From contig JBPWQW010000006.1 in the NCBI GenBank assembly GCA_051814705.1, forward strand, positions 62,001-126,000: a DNA stretch of 64,000 nt. Reading direction: 5' to 3'. The notes beneath the pieces are model-generated. The model did no database searches and was not told where the DNA came from. It saw only the letters and a program-made list of their open reading frames with translations. Made by a program: the position numbers and the translations under genes. This stretch comes from Geojedonia sp051814705 (GTDB taxonomy: Bacteria > Bacteroidota > Bacteroidia > Flavobacteriales > Flavobacteriaceae). Shown here in pieces: positions 50,705 to 60,149 of this stretch (the first letter of the stretch is position 1; each line of letters opens with the position of its first letter).

Positions 50705-50725
50705 AAAATTAGTGTCTATTTTAAA

Positions 50726-51688
50726 CTAAACTTTTTCAGTTTTTAAAATACTTATGATTTGGGAAGCCAATTCTGTTCCAATTCTATCTTGGGCTTCGTT
50801 TGTGGCTGCGCCTGTATGCGGTGTAAGAGATATTGCAGAATTCATTAACAATTGAATATCTGGTTTAGGTTCTTTTTCAAAAACGTCTAAGGCCGCACGT
50901 GATACTTTGCCATCGAAAATAGCTTGTACCAAAGCAACTTCATCAATGACACCACCTCTAGCAGCGTTGACTAAAATGACACCATCTTTCATCGTTTTAA
51001 ATTCTGCTTTGCCAATCACATAATCTTTTTGAGCTGGTACGTGTAGCGTAATGAAATCGGATTGTTTAAGAACTTCTGCTTTTGAAATTGTTTTTATTTC
51101 AAAATTTAGGGTTTGACCATCAAAAAAGTCCAATTCTAAATTAACTTTTTCAATAAATGGATCATAAGCTATCACTTTCATGCCTGCTCCTAAAGCAACT
51201 TTTGCAGTGGCTTGACCAATTCGCCCAAAACCAAAAACGCCCAAAGTTTTACCTTTTAATTCAGTTCCTTTGGCATAAGCCTTTTTAAGTTCTCCAAATT
51301 TAGTGTCTCCATCTAAAGGCATCTCTCGGTTGGAATTATGTAAAAAACGAGCCAAACCAAAAAGATGAGCAAATACCAACTCGGCAACCGAATGTGAGGA
51401 AGCAGCCGGCGTATTGATGACGTTTAATCCTTTGCTTTTGGCGTATTCAACATCAATATTGTCCATGCCTACACCGCCGCGGCCTATGATTTTTAAAGAA
51501 GGACAAGCATCTATTAAATCTTTGCGGACCTTTGTTGCACTTCTTACCAAAAGGACTACAATGTTATGGTCATTAATATAATTGGACAATTGCTCTTGAG
51601 CAACAGTAGTTGTGATGACTTCAAACCCTCCTTGCTCTAAGGCTTTAATGCCGCTTTTTGAAATTCCGTCGTTTGCTAATACTTTCAT
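50726..51688 (-). CDS. serA: D-3-phosphoglycerate dehydrogenase (D-2-hydroxyacid dehydrogenase family)
   Basis: It oxidises 3-phosphoglycerate to phosphohydroxypyruvate, the first step of serine synthesis. The 320-residue protein has the NAD loop GVFGFGRIGQATA, the active-site Arg in NAARGGVIDE, a Glu and the catalytic His in LTPHTGAATNEA. It lacks the C-terminal ACT or ASB regulatory domains of longer SerA forms. It lies 110 bases downstream of serC in the same direction, which supports the serine role against a generic hydroxyacid dehydrogenase. Confidence 0.92.
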   Translation of the reverse strand: MKVLANDGISKSGIKALEQGGFEVITTTVAQEQLSNYINDHNIVVLLVRSATKVRKDLIDACPSLKIIGRGGVGMDNIDVEYAKSKGLNVINTPAASSHSVAELVFAHLFGLARFLHNSNREMPLDGDTKFGELKKAYAKGTELKGKTLGVFGFGRIGQATAKVALGAGMKVIAYDPFIEKVNLELDFFDGQTLNFEIKTISKAEVLKQSDFITLHVPAQKDYVIGKAEFKTMKDGVILVNAARGGVIDEVALVQAIFDGKVSRAALDVFEKEPKPDIQLLMNSAISLTPHTGAATNEAQDRIGTELASQIISILKTEKV

Positions 51689-51798
51689 TTTCTGCTCCCT
51701 TACTCTCTCAAAGAAAGAGTTTTTTTCAGGCTAATTTTAAATTAATATTTAGGTTTCCATGTTACGTCTTCCTCCAAGGGAAAGATTAAAAATGGGAT

Positions 51799-52860
51799 TT
51801 ATGCTTTTCTCTCCAATTCACTCATCACATCCACCAAAATACCAACGCTTTCCAAAGGAAGTGCATTGTACAGTGATGCCCTGTAACCACCTACACTTCG
51901 GTGGCCATTGATACCTGTTATACCTGCTTCTTTAGCCATAGCATCAAAAGTTTCCTTTAAATCTTCATTGGCTAAAGTAAAAGTGGCGTTCATGGTCGAA
52001 CGATCTTCTTTGCTTGCAAAACCTTTAAATAATGGGTTTAAATCAATTTCAGAATAAATTAATTGCGCTTTTTTCTCGTTTTCTTTTTCAATAGCTTTAA
52101 TGCCTCCTATACTTTTTAACCACTCAAGGGTCAACATGGAAGTATAAACTGCAAATACTGGAGGTGTATTGAACATACTGCTTTTATCGATATGTACTTT
52201 ATAATTCAACATTGAAGGGATTTTTCGTGATACTTTTCCTAAAATGTCTTCTTTGATGACCACAAGTGTTGTTCCGGCAGGGCCCATGTTTTTTTGTGCT
52301 CCGGCATAGATTAAATCAAATTTTGTAAAATCTAAGGATCTTGAAAAGATATCGCTACTCATGTCAGAAACCATAGGCACTGGAGAGTTGGGGAATTTTT
52401 TTATTTGGGTTCCAAAGATGGTGTTGTTTGATGTACAGTGGAAATAATCGTAATCTTCTGGAATATCGTAACCTTTTGGGATATAGTTAAAATTGGCATC
52501 TTTAGAAGAAGCTACTTCATAGATGTCGTCCAAAAGTCTCGCTTCCTTTATGGCATTGCTGCTCCAAGTTCCAGTGTTTAAATATCCTGCGCGTTTCTCC
52601 AAAAGGTTCATGGCTACCATGATAAACTGGGTACTTGCTCCTCCTTGTAAAAACAAGGCTTTATAACCTTTGCCTTCAAGACCAAGCAATTCTAAAGCCA
52701 GAGCACGCGCATTTTCCATAACATCAACAAAAGCTTTGCTACGATGAGAAATCTCTAGTATAGACAAACCATTGTCAAAATTTAATACTGCCTCCGAAGC
52801 TTTTTCAATAACTTCTCTATTTAAAACCGAAGGCCCTGCGCTAAAATTATGTCGTTTCAT
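51799..52860 (-). CDS. serC: Phosphoserine aminotransferase
   Basis: This PLP enzyme makes O-phosphoserine from phosphohydroxypyruvate and glutamate. The 353-residue protein begins MKRHNFSAGPSVLNREVIE, has LFLQGGASTQFIMVAMN, the Schiff-base Lys in YAGAQKNMGPAG, and ends with GGYRASLYNALPLESVGILVD, all SerC features. It is followed by serA. The 166 bases upstream hold no other gene. Its product, O-phosphoserine, is also the proposed precursor for cysteate in sulfonolipid synthesis. Confidence 0.95.
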   Translation of the reverse strand: MKRHNFSAGPSVLNREVIEKASEAVLNFDNGLSILEISHRSKAFVDVMENARALALELLGLEGKGYKALFLQGGASTQFIMVAMNLLEKRAGYLNTGTWSSNAIKEARLLDDIYEVASSKDANFNYIPKGYDIPEDYDYFHCTSNNTIFGTQIKKFPNSPVPMVSDMSSDIFSRSLDFTKFDLIYAGAQKNMGPAGTTLVVIKEDILGKVSRKIPSMLNYKVHIDKSSMFNTPPVFAVYTSMLTLEWLKSIGGIKAIEKENEKKAQLIYSEIDLNPLFKGFASKEDRSTMNATFTLANEDLKETFDAMAKEAGITGINGHRSVGGYRASLYNALPLESVGILVDVMSELERKA

Positions 52861-53026
52861 GTACTTGTATTTATTTCCTTTTTTTTTGTTAAATGGAATT
52901 AGAAATTAAGATGATGCCCAAGTAGGGTATCCAAATTGTTCTCAATATATTGTCTGATTTTTTTAAGTCGTTGCAAAGTTGCTAATTATTTACAAATTTT
53001 ATGTTATCAAATTAATAATTTATAGG

Positions 53027-54085
53027 CTAAATTTTTAACAAATATTCAATAGTGTCTACATCATCAGCGTAGTCCCAGAGTTCTGGTTTTTGAGTTGTGC
53101 CAAATGCGATTTCAGACTTTAGACCCTGATTTGAGACGATGCATTGTATATGATTTTTGTCTTTTTCTAATTTTGATTTAAGTTGATCTACAGTGTCATA
53201 AGATTCATAAAAGACAGTGGAAATTGGCGAAGCGTAGCTTTCATCTTCTTTTATCATTAAAAATCCATTTTCAAGGATATGGAATTCACTCATCAAATAC
53301 ACGGCTTTGTTATAATCGTAATTATTGGCATACTTGGTTTGGTTGATTATGGGGTGCCAATCATACATGCCCTTAAAAAAATATTGAAAATCATAGTTTT
53401 TGGGAACAAACAGTTTGGATACATTTCTGCATCCTAAGCCGTAATATCTAAAAATATCTTCTGATAAAGCTTTTAATTGGTCTTCAGTCTCGTTGCCTGT
53501 TAATACGGCTACAGAATTTCTGTTTTTTCTAATGATTGAAGGCTTGTTTTTAAAATAATACTCAAAATAACGAGCTGTATTATTACTTCCGGTGGCAATA
53601 ATGGCATCAAATTGCTCTAGTTTTTGATCTGTGAATTCTATTTTACCTTTAAATTCGAGTTCTACAGACTCCAAATACTTTGCTAAATAGGGTAGAAGGT
53701 GCTTGTCATTTGAAGATTGTTTAACTAGTACAGCATGTCCGGAAATTAAAACTGAGATAAAGTCATGAAACCCAACCAAGGGGATATTTCCCGCCATAAT
53801 AACGGCTACAGTTTTAGAATCAAATTCTTTAAAGGTATACTGCTCCAACCAGTGTTTAAGGTTACTTGATCTCAGTGCTTTAGACCAATTTTCTAAAGTA
53901 AATAAAATATTTTCTTGAGTAAACCAACCATTATGCATTTCGGCAAGTTTGATTTGGTGCTTAAAGCCTTCATAAAACAAATCGTTATTTACAATATTCC
54001 CTATTTTTTCTATGCCTTTATTAGAAAATTGACTTAAAAACTCCCCTAATTTTACAAAAGCGTTAATTCTTTGTTGTAAATCCAT
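53027..54085 (-). CDS. Acyl-CoA reductase (LuxC family)
   Basis: LuxC-type enzymes reduce acyl-CoA to aldehyde using NADPH. The 352-residue protein has the NAD(P) segment VAVIMAGNIPLVGFHDFISVL and the catalytic Cys in YYGLGCRNVSKLF. It is close to the normal size for this group and soluble. The gene is divergent from a ferredoxin gene and precedes the serC-serA pair, a grouping common in Bacteroidota. The acyl substrate and physiological role are unknown; bioluminescence is not implied. Confidence 0.88.
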   Translation of the reverse strand: MDLQQRINAFVKLGEFLSQFSNKGIEKIGNIVNNDLFYEGFKHQIKLAEMHNGWFTQENILFTLENWSKALRSSNLKHWLEQYTFKEFDSKTVAVIMAGNIPLVGFHDFISVLISGHAVLVKQSSNDKHLLPYLAKYLESVELEFKGKIEFTDQKLEQFDAIIATGSNNTARYFEYYFKNKPSIIRKNRNSVAVLTGNETEDQLKALSEDIFRYYGLGCRNVSKLFVPKNYDFQYFFKGMYDWHPIINQTKYANNYDYNKAVYLMSEFHILENGFLMIKEDESYASPISTVFYESYDTVDQLKSKLEKDKNHIQCIVSNQGLKSEIAFGTTQKPELWDYADDVDTIEYLLKI

Positions 54086-54092
54086 GCATTGT

Positions 54093-54123
54093 TTGGTTAT
54101 GAATTCTATTGGCTTTATTTTTG
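54093..54123 (+). promoter_or_regulatory. Ferredoxin gene promoter
   Basis: TTG at 54093-54095 and TATTTTTG at 54116-54123 are 20 bases apart, 27 bases before the ATG at 54151. This is one of the best promoter matches in the window and rules out an upstream start at 54109. Confidence 0.7.
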
Positions 54124-54128
54124 CTTGG

Positions 54129-54157
54129 CAAAGTTAGAAAAGAAAATGCGATGGCAA
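54129..54157 (-). promoter_or_regulatory. Acyl-CoA reductase gene promoter
   Basis: On the minus strand TTG (54157-54155) and TAACTTTG (54136-54129) are 18 bases apart, upstream of the ATG at 54085. It lies opposite and downstream of the ferredoxin -7 box, so both transcripts overlap at their 5' ends. Confidence 0.5.
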
Positions 54158-54504
54158 TAATTATAACCGATGAATGTATAAATTGTGGTGCTTGTGAACC
54201 TGAATGTCCAAATACGGCCATTTATGAGGGGGCAGATGACTGGAGGTATAAAGATGGTACCAGCTTATCGGGCACAGTAGTGCTTCCAAATGGCAAAGAA
54301 GTAGATGCAGATTCGCCTCAGATTCCTGTAAGCGATGAGTATTATTATATCGTCCCAGATAAATGTACTGAATGTAAAGGTTTTCATGACGAACCGCAAT
54401 GTGCTGCCGTATGTCCGGTTGATTGTTGTATTCCCGACGTAGACCATGTGGAAACAGAAGAGGAGCTTTTAGGAAAGCAACGTTTTATGCATCCAGAAGT
54501 TTAA
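54151..54504 (+). CDS. 4Fe-4S dicluster-type ferredoxin
   Basis: The 117-residue protein has one cluster motif near the start, CINCGACEPECPNTAIY (Cys-x2-Cys-x2-Cys-x3-Cys-Pro), and a second, CTECKGFHDEPQCAAVCPVDC, with a longer insertion between its second and third Cys, as in the Bacteroidota/Allochromatium-type ferredoxins. It is a small cytoplasmic electron carrier. The last 4 bases overlap the end of the convergent downstream gene. The acyl-CoA reductase and ferredoxin genes share a divergent promoter region, suggesting linked control. Confidence 0.92.
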   Translation: MAIIITDECINCGACEPECPNTAIYEGADDWRYKDGTSLSGTVVLPNGKEVDADSPQIPVSDEYYYIVPDKCTECKGFHDEPQCAAVCPVDCCIPDVDHVETEEELLGKQRFMHPEV

Positions 54505-55982
54505 TGTTTTTCTACGGATTTGTTAAACTGTTTCATTTCTTCTAAAGGTTCAATAGTTTCTTCGTTTTCCCAAATTGTGGCATCAAATTTATTTAGAAGT
54601 TGATAGGGTACAACTTTTTCCACTTTTAAATTATTGTAGTCTTCCAAAGTTATTTTATTATGTTTTATAATTAATAGCTCTTCCTTATTTCGAATATCTC
54701 CTTCAATTTTGAAGCTAAAACTTACTTTATTTTTTGCCCTAGTATTTTCGATAAGTGTGAAATCTCTACTCACATAGAAATATCTCCCTTCATCTTGTTT
54801 AAGATATTTCGGCTGATATTTATTAATTGAGTCCTTTTCATATATTAGGGTTCCATTATTTATATTTTCTACATATTTTATCCCTAAAATTAACCTTAAG
54901 TTGAGTTTTTCTCCATGACGGTTCTTAGCAAATTGATAATCTACTTTTGTAATTGCATACTCATTATCAGTAATATATAAGCTACCGGTGTACTTTCCTT
55001 TAGACTTTCTGGGTTTATAACTTATGATATAAATTAAATCACGGTTGTAATAAGTGGTTTTTTCAAGAGTGTATTCATATAAATCTGAATCCAACAGCAT
55101 AGTTAGAAATGAATTGTCATAAAATTCAGCATTGCTTAATAAAGCTCTGGATTTTGAATTAAGCTCATCAATTTGATATTCATTTTTTTCAATTGACTTC
55201 TCATTTTTGTCACTTTTTAATGACATAGAATCTTCAATTTTGAACAAACCAGACTTTAGTTTATAGGTTTTTGTTGTATCTAAATATTTATATACTAATT
55301 TTTGCGCCCTCTCTTGAACATCATCAATTGAAAAATCATTTTTCCTATCAATTAATTTAGTTGCGTTGCTAACGGCCAGTTTGCTATTAGCATAATCTTT
55401 TGAAAGTAATTTTCCTTTGAAATCTAAAAAGTTTAAAGTTTTATTTTCCATAATTGCATTGGATAATGAATCTAAGCTTGTATTGGCTTTTTCTATATCT
55501 CTTTTTTTAAGGACGGAAGCTTTCTCAACGTGAAATTCAAGGTTTTTAAAATCTAAATAAGTTGTTTCCCTGAAGAAGACAGAATAAGTATTCAAATTAA
55601 AATCATAGTTATCATCAAGTTTACGCCTTACCCTCGTCATAATAGAATCAACATTTGGTTTTTTATTGCTTATAAAAACCTCATCAAGCTCGTTGATAGC
55701 TTCTTCTAGGCTTATAATATTGTTATGAGCTCGAATGTCATCAATATTCAGAATTTTGCTTTTGTAACCAAGGCAAGAGATGGTGACAGTATCTAAATTT
55801 TCTACATTGAGAGTAAAAAAACCTTCTTCGTTTGAAATAACTCCATGAAAATCATCAACTTTAATCGCTACATAGGCAATAGGGTCTTTGGTGTTTTCAT
55901 TAATTATTTTTGCAACAATATTTTGAGATGATAATGAAACTGAAGTAAAAAACAGGACGATGGTTAAAAGAAAATAGTTCAC
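54501..55982 (-). CDS. Exported carboxypeptidase-regulatory-like domain protein, function unknown
   Basis: The 493-residue protein has a signal peptide (MNYFLLTIVLFFTSVSLSSQ), then a carboxypeptidase-regulatory-like sandwich (about 20-100, with NTKDPIAYVAIKVDDFHGVIS and SCLGYKSK). The remaining 390 residues are rich in charged residues and have strand-forming repeats late (GSLYITDNEYAITKVDYQFA). It lacks a plug or barrel, so it is not a receptor; it may be an outer membrane or periplasmic adaptor. The start is GTG, with no ATG nearby. Its stop overlaps the ferredoxin gene by 4 bases. Confidence 0.75.
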   Translation of the reverse strand: MNYFLLTIVLFFTSVSLSSQNIVAKIINENTKDPIAYVAIKVDDFHGVISNEEGFFTLNVENLDTVTISCLGYKSKILNIDDIRAHNNIISLEEAINELDEVFISNKKPNVDSIMTRVRRKLDDNYDFNLNTYSVFFRETTYLDFKNLEFHVEKASVLKKRDIEKANTSLDSLSNAIMENKTLNFLDFKGKLLSKDYANSKLAVSNATKLIDRKNDFSIDDVQERAQKLVYKYLDTTKTYKLKSGLFKIEDSMSLKSDKNEKSIEKNEYQIDELNSKSRALLSNAEFYDNSFLTMLLDSDLYEYTLEKTTYYNRDLIYIISYKPRKSKGKYTGSLYITDNEYAITKVDYQFAKNRHGEKLNLRLILGIKYVENINNGTLIYEKDSINKYQPKYLKQDEGRYFYVSRDFTLIENTRAKNKVSFSFKIEGDIRNKEELLIIKHNKITLEDYNNLKVEKVVPYQLLNKFDATIWENEETIEPLEEMKQFNKSVEKH

Positions 55983-56034
55983 AGTTAATTTTTTTAATCG
56001 ACGAGCTTAATCTATAATTGTTACAAAAAAGCAT

Positions 56035-56067
56035 AAAAAAACCGAGCAAATTGCTCGGTTTTTTTAT
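56035..56067. terminator. Bidirectional terminator between two minus-strand exported-protein genes
   Basis: ACCGAGCAA pairs with TTGCTCGGT, flanked by A-run and T-run. For the receptor gene ending at 56083 it forms a hairpin followed by U residues on the minus strand. Confidence 0.88.
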
Positions 56068-56082
56068 GAGGTAAATTCATGT

Positions 56083-58770
56083 TTAGAATTTAAAACCTAG
56101 TCTAGTAAATACATAAGTCCCATCTGATCCCATTTGAACAGAATCGGCCAAACCACCTTGATCCGTCCAACCATCAAATTGAGGAGTAGGGTAATTATTA
56201 AATAAATTATTGGCTCCTAAAGTAAGTTTTAAGCTTTTAGAAAGTTCATAACTTAAGCTTAAATCAACGGTCATAGCTGCCTTATATATATCTGTTGCAA
56301 TAGGAAAAAGCGCGTCGGCTTCAGCCTGTGTTGTGGCTGGGGTATCTACCCATTGGAAATCTTGGATAGTTACCTCACTAAATTGAGTTAATGTTACCAT
56401 AGCATCAAATTTTGATGTTGAATACCCTAAATTTAATCCAAACTTATAATCTGGAGCAGCGGCTTTCAAATATGCTTGTGAGAAAGGTCCAAAGAAAGTA
56501 AACTGGTTAAGGTTCCCATTATGGATTTTATCAATTTTAAGTTTGTTTACATTTCCTATCAATCCAACCTTGATTTTGCTATCCTCGTTAATTGATGTCT
56601 CATAAGCCAAAACCATATCGATACCAGTTGTTCTTGTGTCTACACCATTTGCAAAAAATTGTGCAGCATCTACATTTAATGGGCCTAATATGGCTTGGTC
56701 AGTAAAATTATCGGTTAAAATAATCCGATCATCAACAGAGATGGAATACGCATCAACCGTTGCTGTAAACCCTTCTTTTCTATAAGTAAACCCAATACTG
56801 GCATTTACTGCTTTCTCTTCTTTTAATTGACCAATACCGAAAGCTTTTGTTACCGTACTATTATTTGCTGAAAGTAATGATGGTACAGATGCTCCTGCAA
56901 CAATATTATTAAAAATCAGATTGTAGTATAATTGAGCCAATGATGGTGCCCTAAATCCAGTTGAAACAGAACCCCGCATTGAAAATGCATCGCTAAATTT
57001 ATATCTACTGGCCAATTTAAGGTTAAACGTGTTTCCAAAATCACTATATTTTTCAAATCGCACGGCACCACTAATCAAAAATTCATTAGATACATTGAGT
57101 TCAGAATCTACATATATACCATAGTTGGTCCTACTTCTGTCTACCTCATTGTCTGGACTGTAACCAGGAAAACCTTGTGAGCCTCCAGGTAAATCATCCC
57201 CATTGGAATCTTGAGCAACGGTTTGAGTTGCAGGATTAGAAATTGGCACACCGTTTTCGTCATAAAGGGCATAAGAAGATTCTTCGCCAGCAAAAATTCC
57301 AAAGTTTTCAGTTCGGAATTCCATACCAAAAGCAATACTCATACCAGCTGCTACATCCTCCAAATATTTGTTAAAGTCTATGCCTGTAGTATTTTGTGAA
57401 AGAAAATGTCCACCTGCGTCAAAATCGGTAGGGGAAGCATCCTGCATTGAGGCATTGTTTGAGTTTTTAATGTAATAATGGAAATCGTTCTTTCCATACG
57501 TGTTGTTAAAATCTACGTTCCAGCCATTCGCCATTTTATGTCTTACACCTGTAGAAACGGAAACGTCAGTAATGTTTGACGTAATTCTTGGTGTAAATCC
57601 GTTGGGATACAAACTAGGAACAGATCTATTGTCACCATCAGCATAACTATCACGGGAAAATGCATTGGCATCAGTATCCCTAAAATTTCTACCACCAAAG
57701 GCATAAAATTCAGTGTTTTCATCGACTGGGATAGCGGTATTGATCATAAAATTAAAACCATCTACACCTGCGCTTCCATATCCTTTTCTCCAAGAAAAAC
57801 CTGGTCTTAAGGTATTGTTTTTTGAAAGAAACTCGGTTGTGAAATTGATAAACCCTCCATTTTTACCAAGGGCCGCGCCATAATTAGCATCAACTTTTAC
57901 GGTTTCGCCATCAAAACTTTTATTTTTTCCATCCAATCTGTTTTTGCCTTCAACATTATAAAGTGTTTCACCAGTGGCATCTTCCCAACCATTTCCAATA
58001 GCGGTACTGTAAGCACCATAAGTCACACCACCTGAAAAACCACCAGTATTATCCTTAAGCACAATGTTAATAACACCAGCAATAGCATCGGATCCATATT
58101 GGGCTGAAGCTCCATCCCGTAAGACTTCGATTCTTTTAATAGATGAAGCAGGTATGGCGTTTAAATCAGTTCCTGAATTTCCGCGGCCTCTCGTTCCAAA
58201 GACATTGACCAATGAAGATTGATGTCTTCTTTTTCCGTTGATGAGAACCAAAGTTTGGTCTGGACCCAAACCTCTTAATGAAGCTGGTACAATATGATCT
58301 GCACCATCTGAACCAGATTGTTTACTGGCATTAAATGAAGGTGCAGCATATTGAAGAATTTCATTGACTTCAACCTTTCCTGTTGTGTTTGCAAGCTCTG
58401 CAACGTCCAATACATCCACTGGCACAGCAGTATCTAGTGCCGTACGTCTAGGACTTCTTGATCCAACCAAAACGATTTCATCCAAGCTCACGCCTTCTTC
58501 CAAAATAACATTAATCGTCGATTGGTTATTAACCTCAATCTCTTTAGAGTTATAACCAACATAACTATAGACTAAGATTGAATTACCAGAAACCGAAATG
58601 GTATATTTTCCATCAAAGTCGGTAACAACACCTTTGGTGGTGCCTTTTTCTGAAATATTAACACCAATTAATGGATTACCAGAATCATCTACGACCGTTC
58701 CAGTTACATTTTGCGCTAATAATACATTAATGCTAAACAGAGTTAGCATGACTAGTAAAATGTGTTTCAT
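56083..58770 (-). CDS. TonB-dependent receptor with carboxypeptidase-regulatory domain
   Basis: The 895-residue protein has a signal peptide (MKHILLVMLTLFSINVLLAQ), an N-terminal regulatory sandwich (GTVVDDSGNPLIGVNISEKG, GVVTDFDGKYTISVSG, YVGYNSKEIEV), a plug (about 110-240, with RGLGPDQTLVLINGKRRH and IEVLRDGASAQYGSDAIAG) and a barrel ending in a short aromatic last strand (VFTRLGFKF). The plug and barrel resemble iron-complex or siderophore-type receptors. No SusD gene lies beside it. It has a -7 box and a terminator, so it is transcribed alone. Confidence 0.9.
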   Translation of the reverse strand: MKHILLVMLTLFSINVLLAQNVTGTVVDDSGNPLIGVNISEKGTTKGVVTDFDGKYTISVSGNSILVYSYVGYNSKEIEVNNQSTINVILEEGVSLDEIVLVGSRSPRRTALDTAVPVDVLDVAELANTTGKVEVNEILQYAAPSFNASKQSGSDGADHIVPASLRGLGPDQTLVLINGKRRHQSSLVNVFGTRGRGNSGTDLNAIPASSIKRIEVLRDGASAQYGSDAIAGVINIVLKDNTGGFSGGVTYGAYSTAIGNGWEDATGETLYNVEGKNRLDGKNKSFDGETVKVDANYGAALGKNGGFINFTTEFLSKNNTLRPGFSWRKGYGSAGVDGFNFMINTAIPVDENTEFYAFGGRNFRDTDANAFSRDSYADGDNRSVPSLYPNGFTPRITSNITDVSVSTGVRHKMANGWNVDFNNTYGKNDFHYYIKNSNNASMQDASPTDFDAGGHFLSQNTTGIDFNKYLEDVAAGMSIAFGMEFRTENFGIFAGEESSYALYDENGVPISNPATQTVAQDSNGDDLPGGSQGFPGYSPDNEVDRSRTNYGIYVDSELNVSNEFLISGAVRFEKYSDFGNTFNLKLASRYKFSDAFSMRGSVSTGFRAPSLAQLYYNLIFNNIVAGASVPSLLSANNSTVTKAFGIGQLKEEKAVNASIGFTYRKEGFTATVDAYSISVDDRIILTDNFTDQAILGPLNVDAAQFFANGVDTRTTGIDMVLAYETSINEDSKIKVGLIGNVNKLKIDKIHNGNLNQFTFFGPFSQAYLKAAAPDYKFGLNLGYSTSKFDAMVTLTQFSEVTIQDFQWVDTPATTQAEADALFPIATDIYKAAMTVDLSLSYELSKSLKLTLGANNLFNNYPTPQFDGWTDQGGLADSVQMGSDGTYVFTRLGFKF

Positions 58771-58796
58771 AATTAAATTATTGAATTAGTATATAA

Positions 58797-58804
58797 CAAA
58801 AATA
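58797..58804 (-). promoter_or_regulatory. -7 element of the TonB receptor gene
   Basis: On the minus strand the bases read TATTTTTG, 26 bases before the ATG at 58770. Confidence 0.5.
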
Positions 58805-58888
58805 AGGGATTTTCAGGAAAATATATATGCTTGCATAATAAATTACGACTTAATCCTAAAAATTAGAACTATAATTGAAACTATGATT

Positions 58889-58896
58889 TATATTTG
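58889..58896 (+). promoter_or_regulatory. -7 element of ychF
   Basis: TATATTTG is an exact -7 match, 20 bases before the ATG at 58917. Confidence 0.5.
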
Positions 58897-58916
58897 CACC
58901 CTCAAAATAACATGAT

Positions 58917-60011
58917 ATGAAAGCAGGAATTGTTGGGCTACCAAACGTAGGGAAATCAACCTTATTTAATTGTTTATCAAATGCAAAAGCGCAAAGTGCT
59001 AATTTTCCATTTTGTACTATTGAGCCCAATATTGGTATTGTAAATGTACCCGACCCTCGGTTAGAAAAATTGGAATCTTTGGTAAAACCTGTTCGTGTTC
59101 AACCTGCAACGGTAGAGATTGTGGATATAGCTGGCTTGGTTAAAGGCGCCAGTAAAGGTGAAGGCTTGGGGAATCAGTTTTTGGCCAACATTCGTGAAAC
59201 CGATGCGATTTTGCATGTTCTGCGTTGTTTTGATAATGACAATATTGTACATGTTGATGGCAGTATAAACCCTATTAGGGATAAAGAAACCATTGATATG
59301 GAACTGCAATTGAAAGACCTTGAGACTGTAGATAAAAAACTTGAAAAAGTAAAACGTGCAGCCAAAACAGGAAACAAGGAAGCACAAAAAAAAGAAGCTG
59401 TTTTATTAAAAATCAAACAAAATTTAGAAGCAGGTGTTTCGGTGCGAGCTTTGGAATTTAATGAGGATGATTATAATGATTTTGTAAAACCAGCACAATT
59501 CATTACCGATAAACCTGTGATGTACGTCTGTAATGTTGATGAAGGAAGTGCCGTTTCGGGAAATGCTTATGTTGAACAAGTTAAGGAAGCCATTAAAAAC
59601 GAAAACGCCGAAGTATTGGTATTGGCCGTAGGTATTGAAGCCGATATTAATGAATTGGATGACTATGAAGAACGTAAGGTTTTCCTTCAAGACATTGGAT
59701 TGGACGAACCGGGTTCATCAAAGTTAATTCGCTCTGCTTATAAATTGTTGAAACAACAAACATACTTTACCGCTGGGGTTAAAGAGGTTAGGGCATGGAC
59801 CATCGATATTGGGGCAACAGCTCCACAAGCTGCTGGAGTAATCCATACCGATTTTGAGAAGGGCTTTATTAGAGCTGAAGTTATAGCTTATGACGATTAT
59901 GTAAGTTATGGCAGTGAGGCTAAAGTAAAAGAAGCTGGTAAAATGCGAGTTGAAGGAAAAAACTATAGTGTTAAAGATGGAGATGTGATGCATTTCCTGT
60001 TTAATGTATAA
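58917..60011 (+). CDS. ychF: YchF/Obg-like ATPase
   Basis: YchF binds ribosomes and the proteasome-like machinery and takes part in translation control and stress. The 364-residue protein has the P-loop GLPNVGKST (7-15), DIAGLVKGASKGEGLGNQFL as switch II, and NVDE in place of the NKxD of GTPases, which marks ATP preference. The C-terminal TGS domain is present with KEVRAWTIDIGATAPQAAG and MRVEGKNYSVKDGDVMHFLFN. Length and start fit the family; a terminator follows. Confidence 0.96.
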   Translation: MKAGIVGLPNVGKSTLFNCLSNAKAQSANFPFCTIEPNIGIVNVPDPRLEKLESLVKPVRVQPATVEIVDIAGLVKGASKGEGLGNQFLANIRETDAILHVLRCFDNDNIVHVDGSINPIRDKETIDMELQLKDLETVDKKLEKVKRAAKTGNKEAQKKEAVLLKIKQNLEAGVSVRALEFNEDDYNDFVKPAQFITDKPVMYVCNVDEGSAVSGNAYVEQVKEAIKNENAEVLVLAVGIEADINELDDYEERKVFLQDIGLDEPGSSKLIRSAYKLLKQQTYFTAGVKEVRAWTIDIGATAPQAAGVIHTDFEKGFIRAEVIAYDDYVSYGSEAKVKEAGKMRVEGKNYSVKDGDVMHFLFNV

Positions 60012-60029
60012 TAAATTTATCATTTAACA

Positions 60030-60066
60030 CAAAAAGCCAATGTTCTCAACAACATTGGCTTTTTAT
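60030..60066 (+). terminator. Intrinsic terminator after ychF
   Basis: AAAAAGCCAATGTT pairs with AACATTGGCTTTTT, with a 6-base loop and a T-run, 20 bases after the ychF stop. Confidence 0.9.
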
Positions 60067-60149
60067 TGTTAATTACTTTACTCTATAGGGGTTTCATTTT
60101 TTAAGCTGATATACTATATTAGCATCCTATCTCAAATTTTTAGGTTTTT

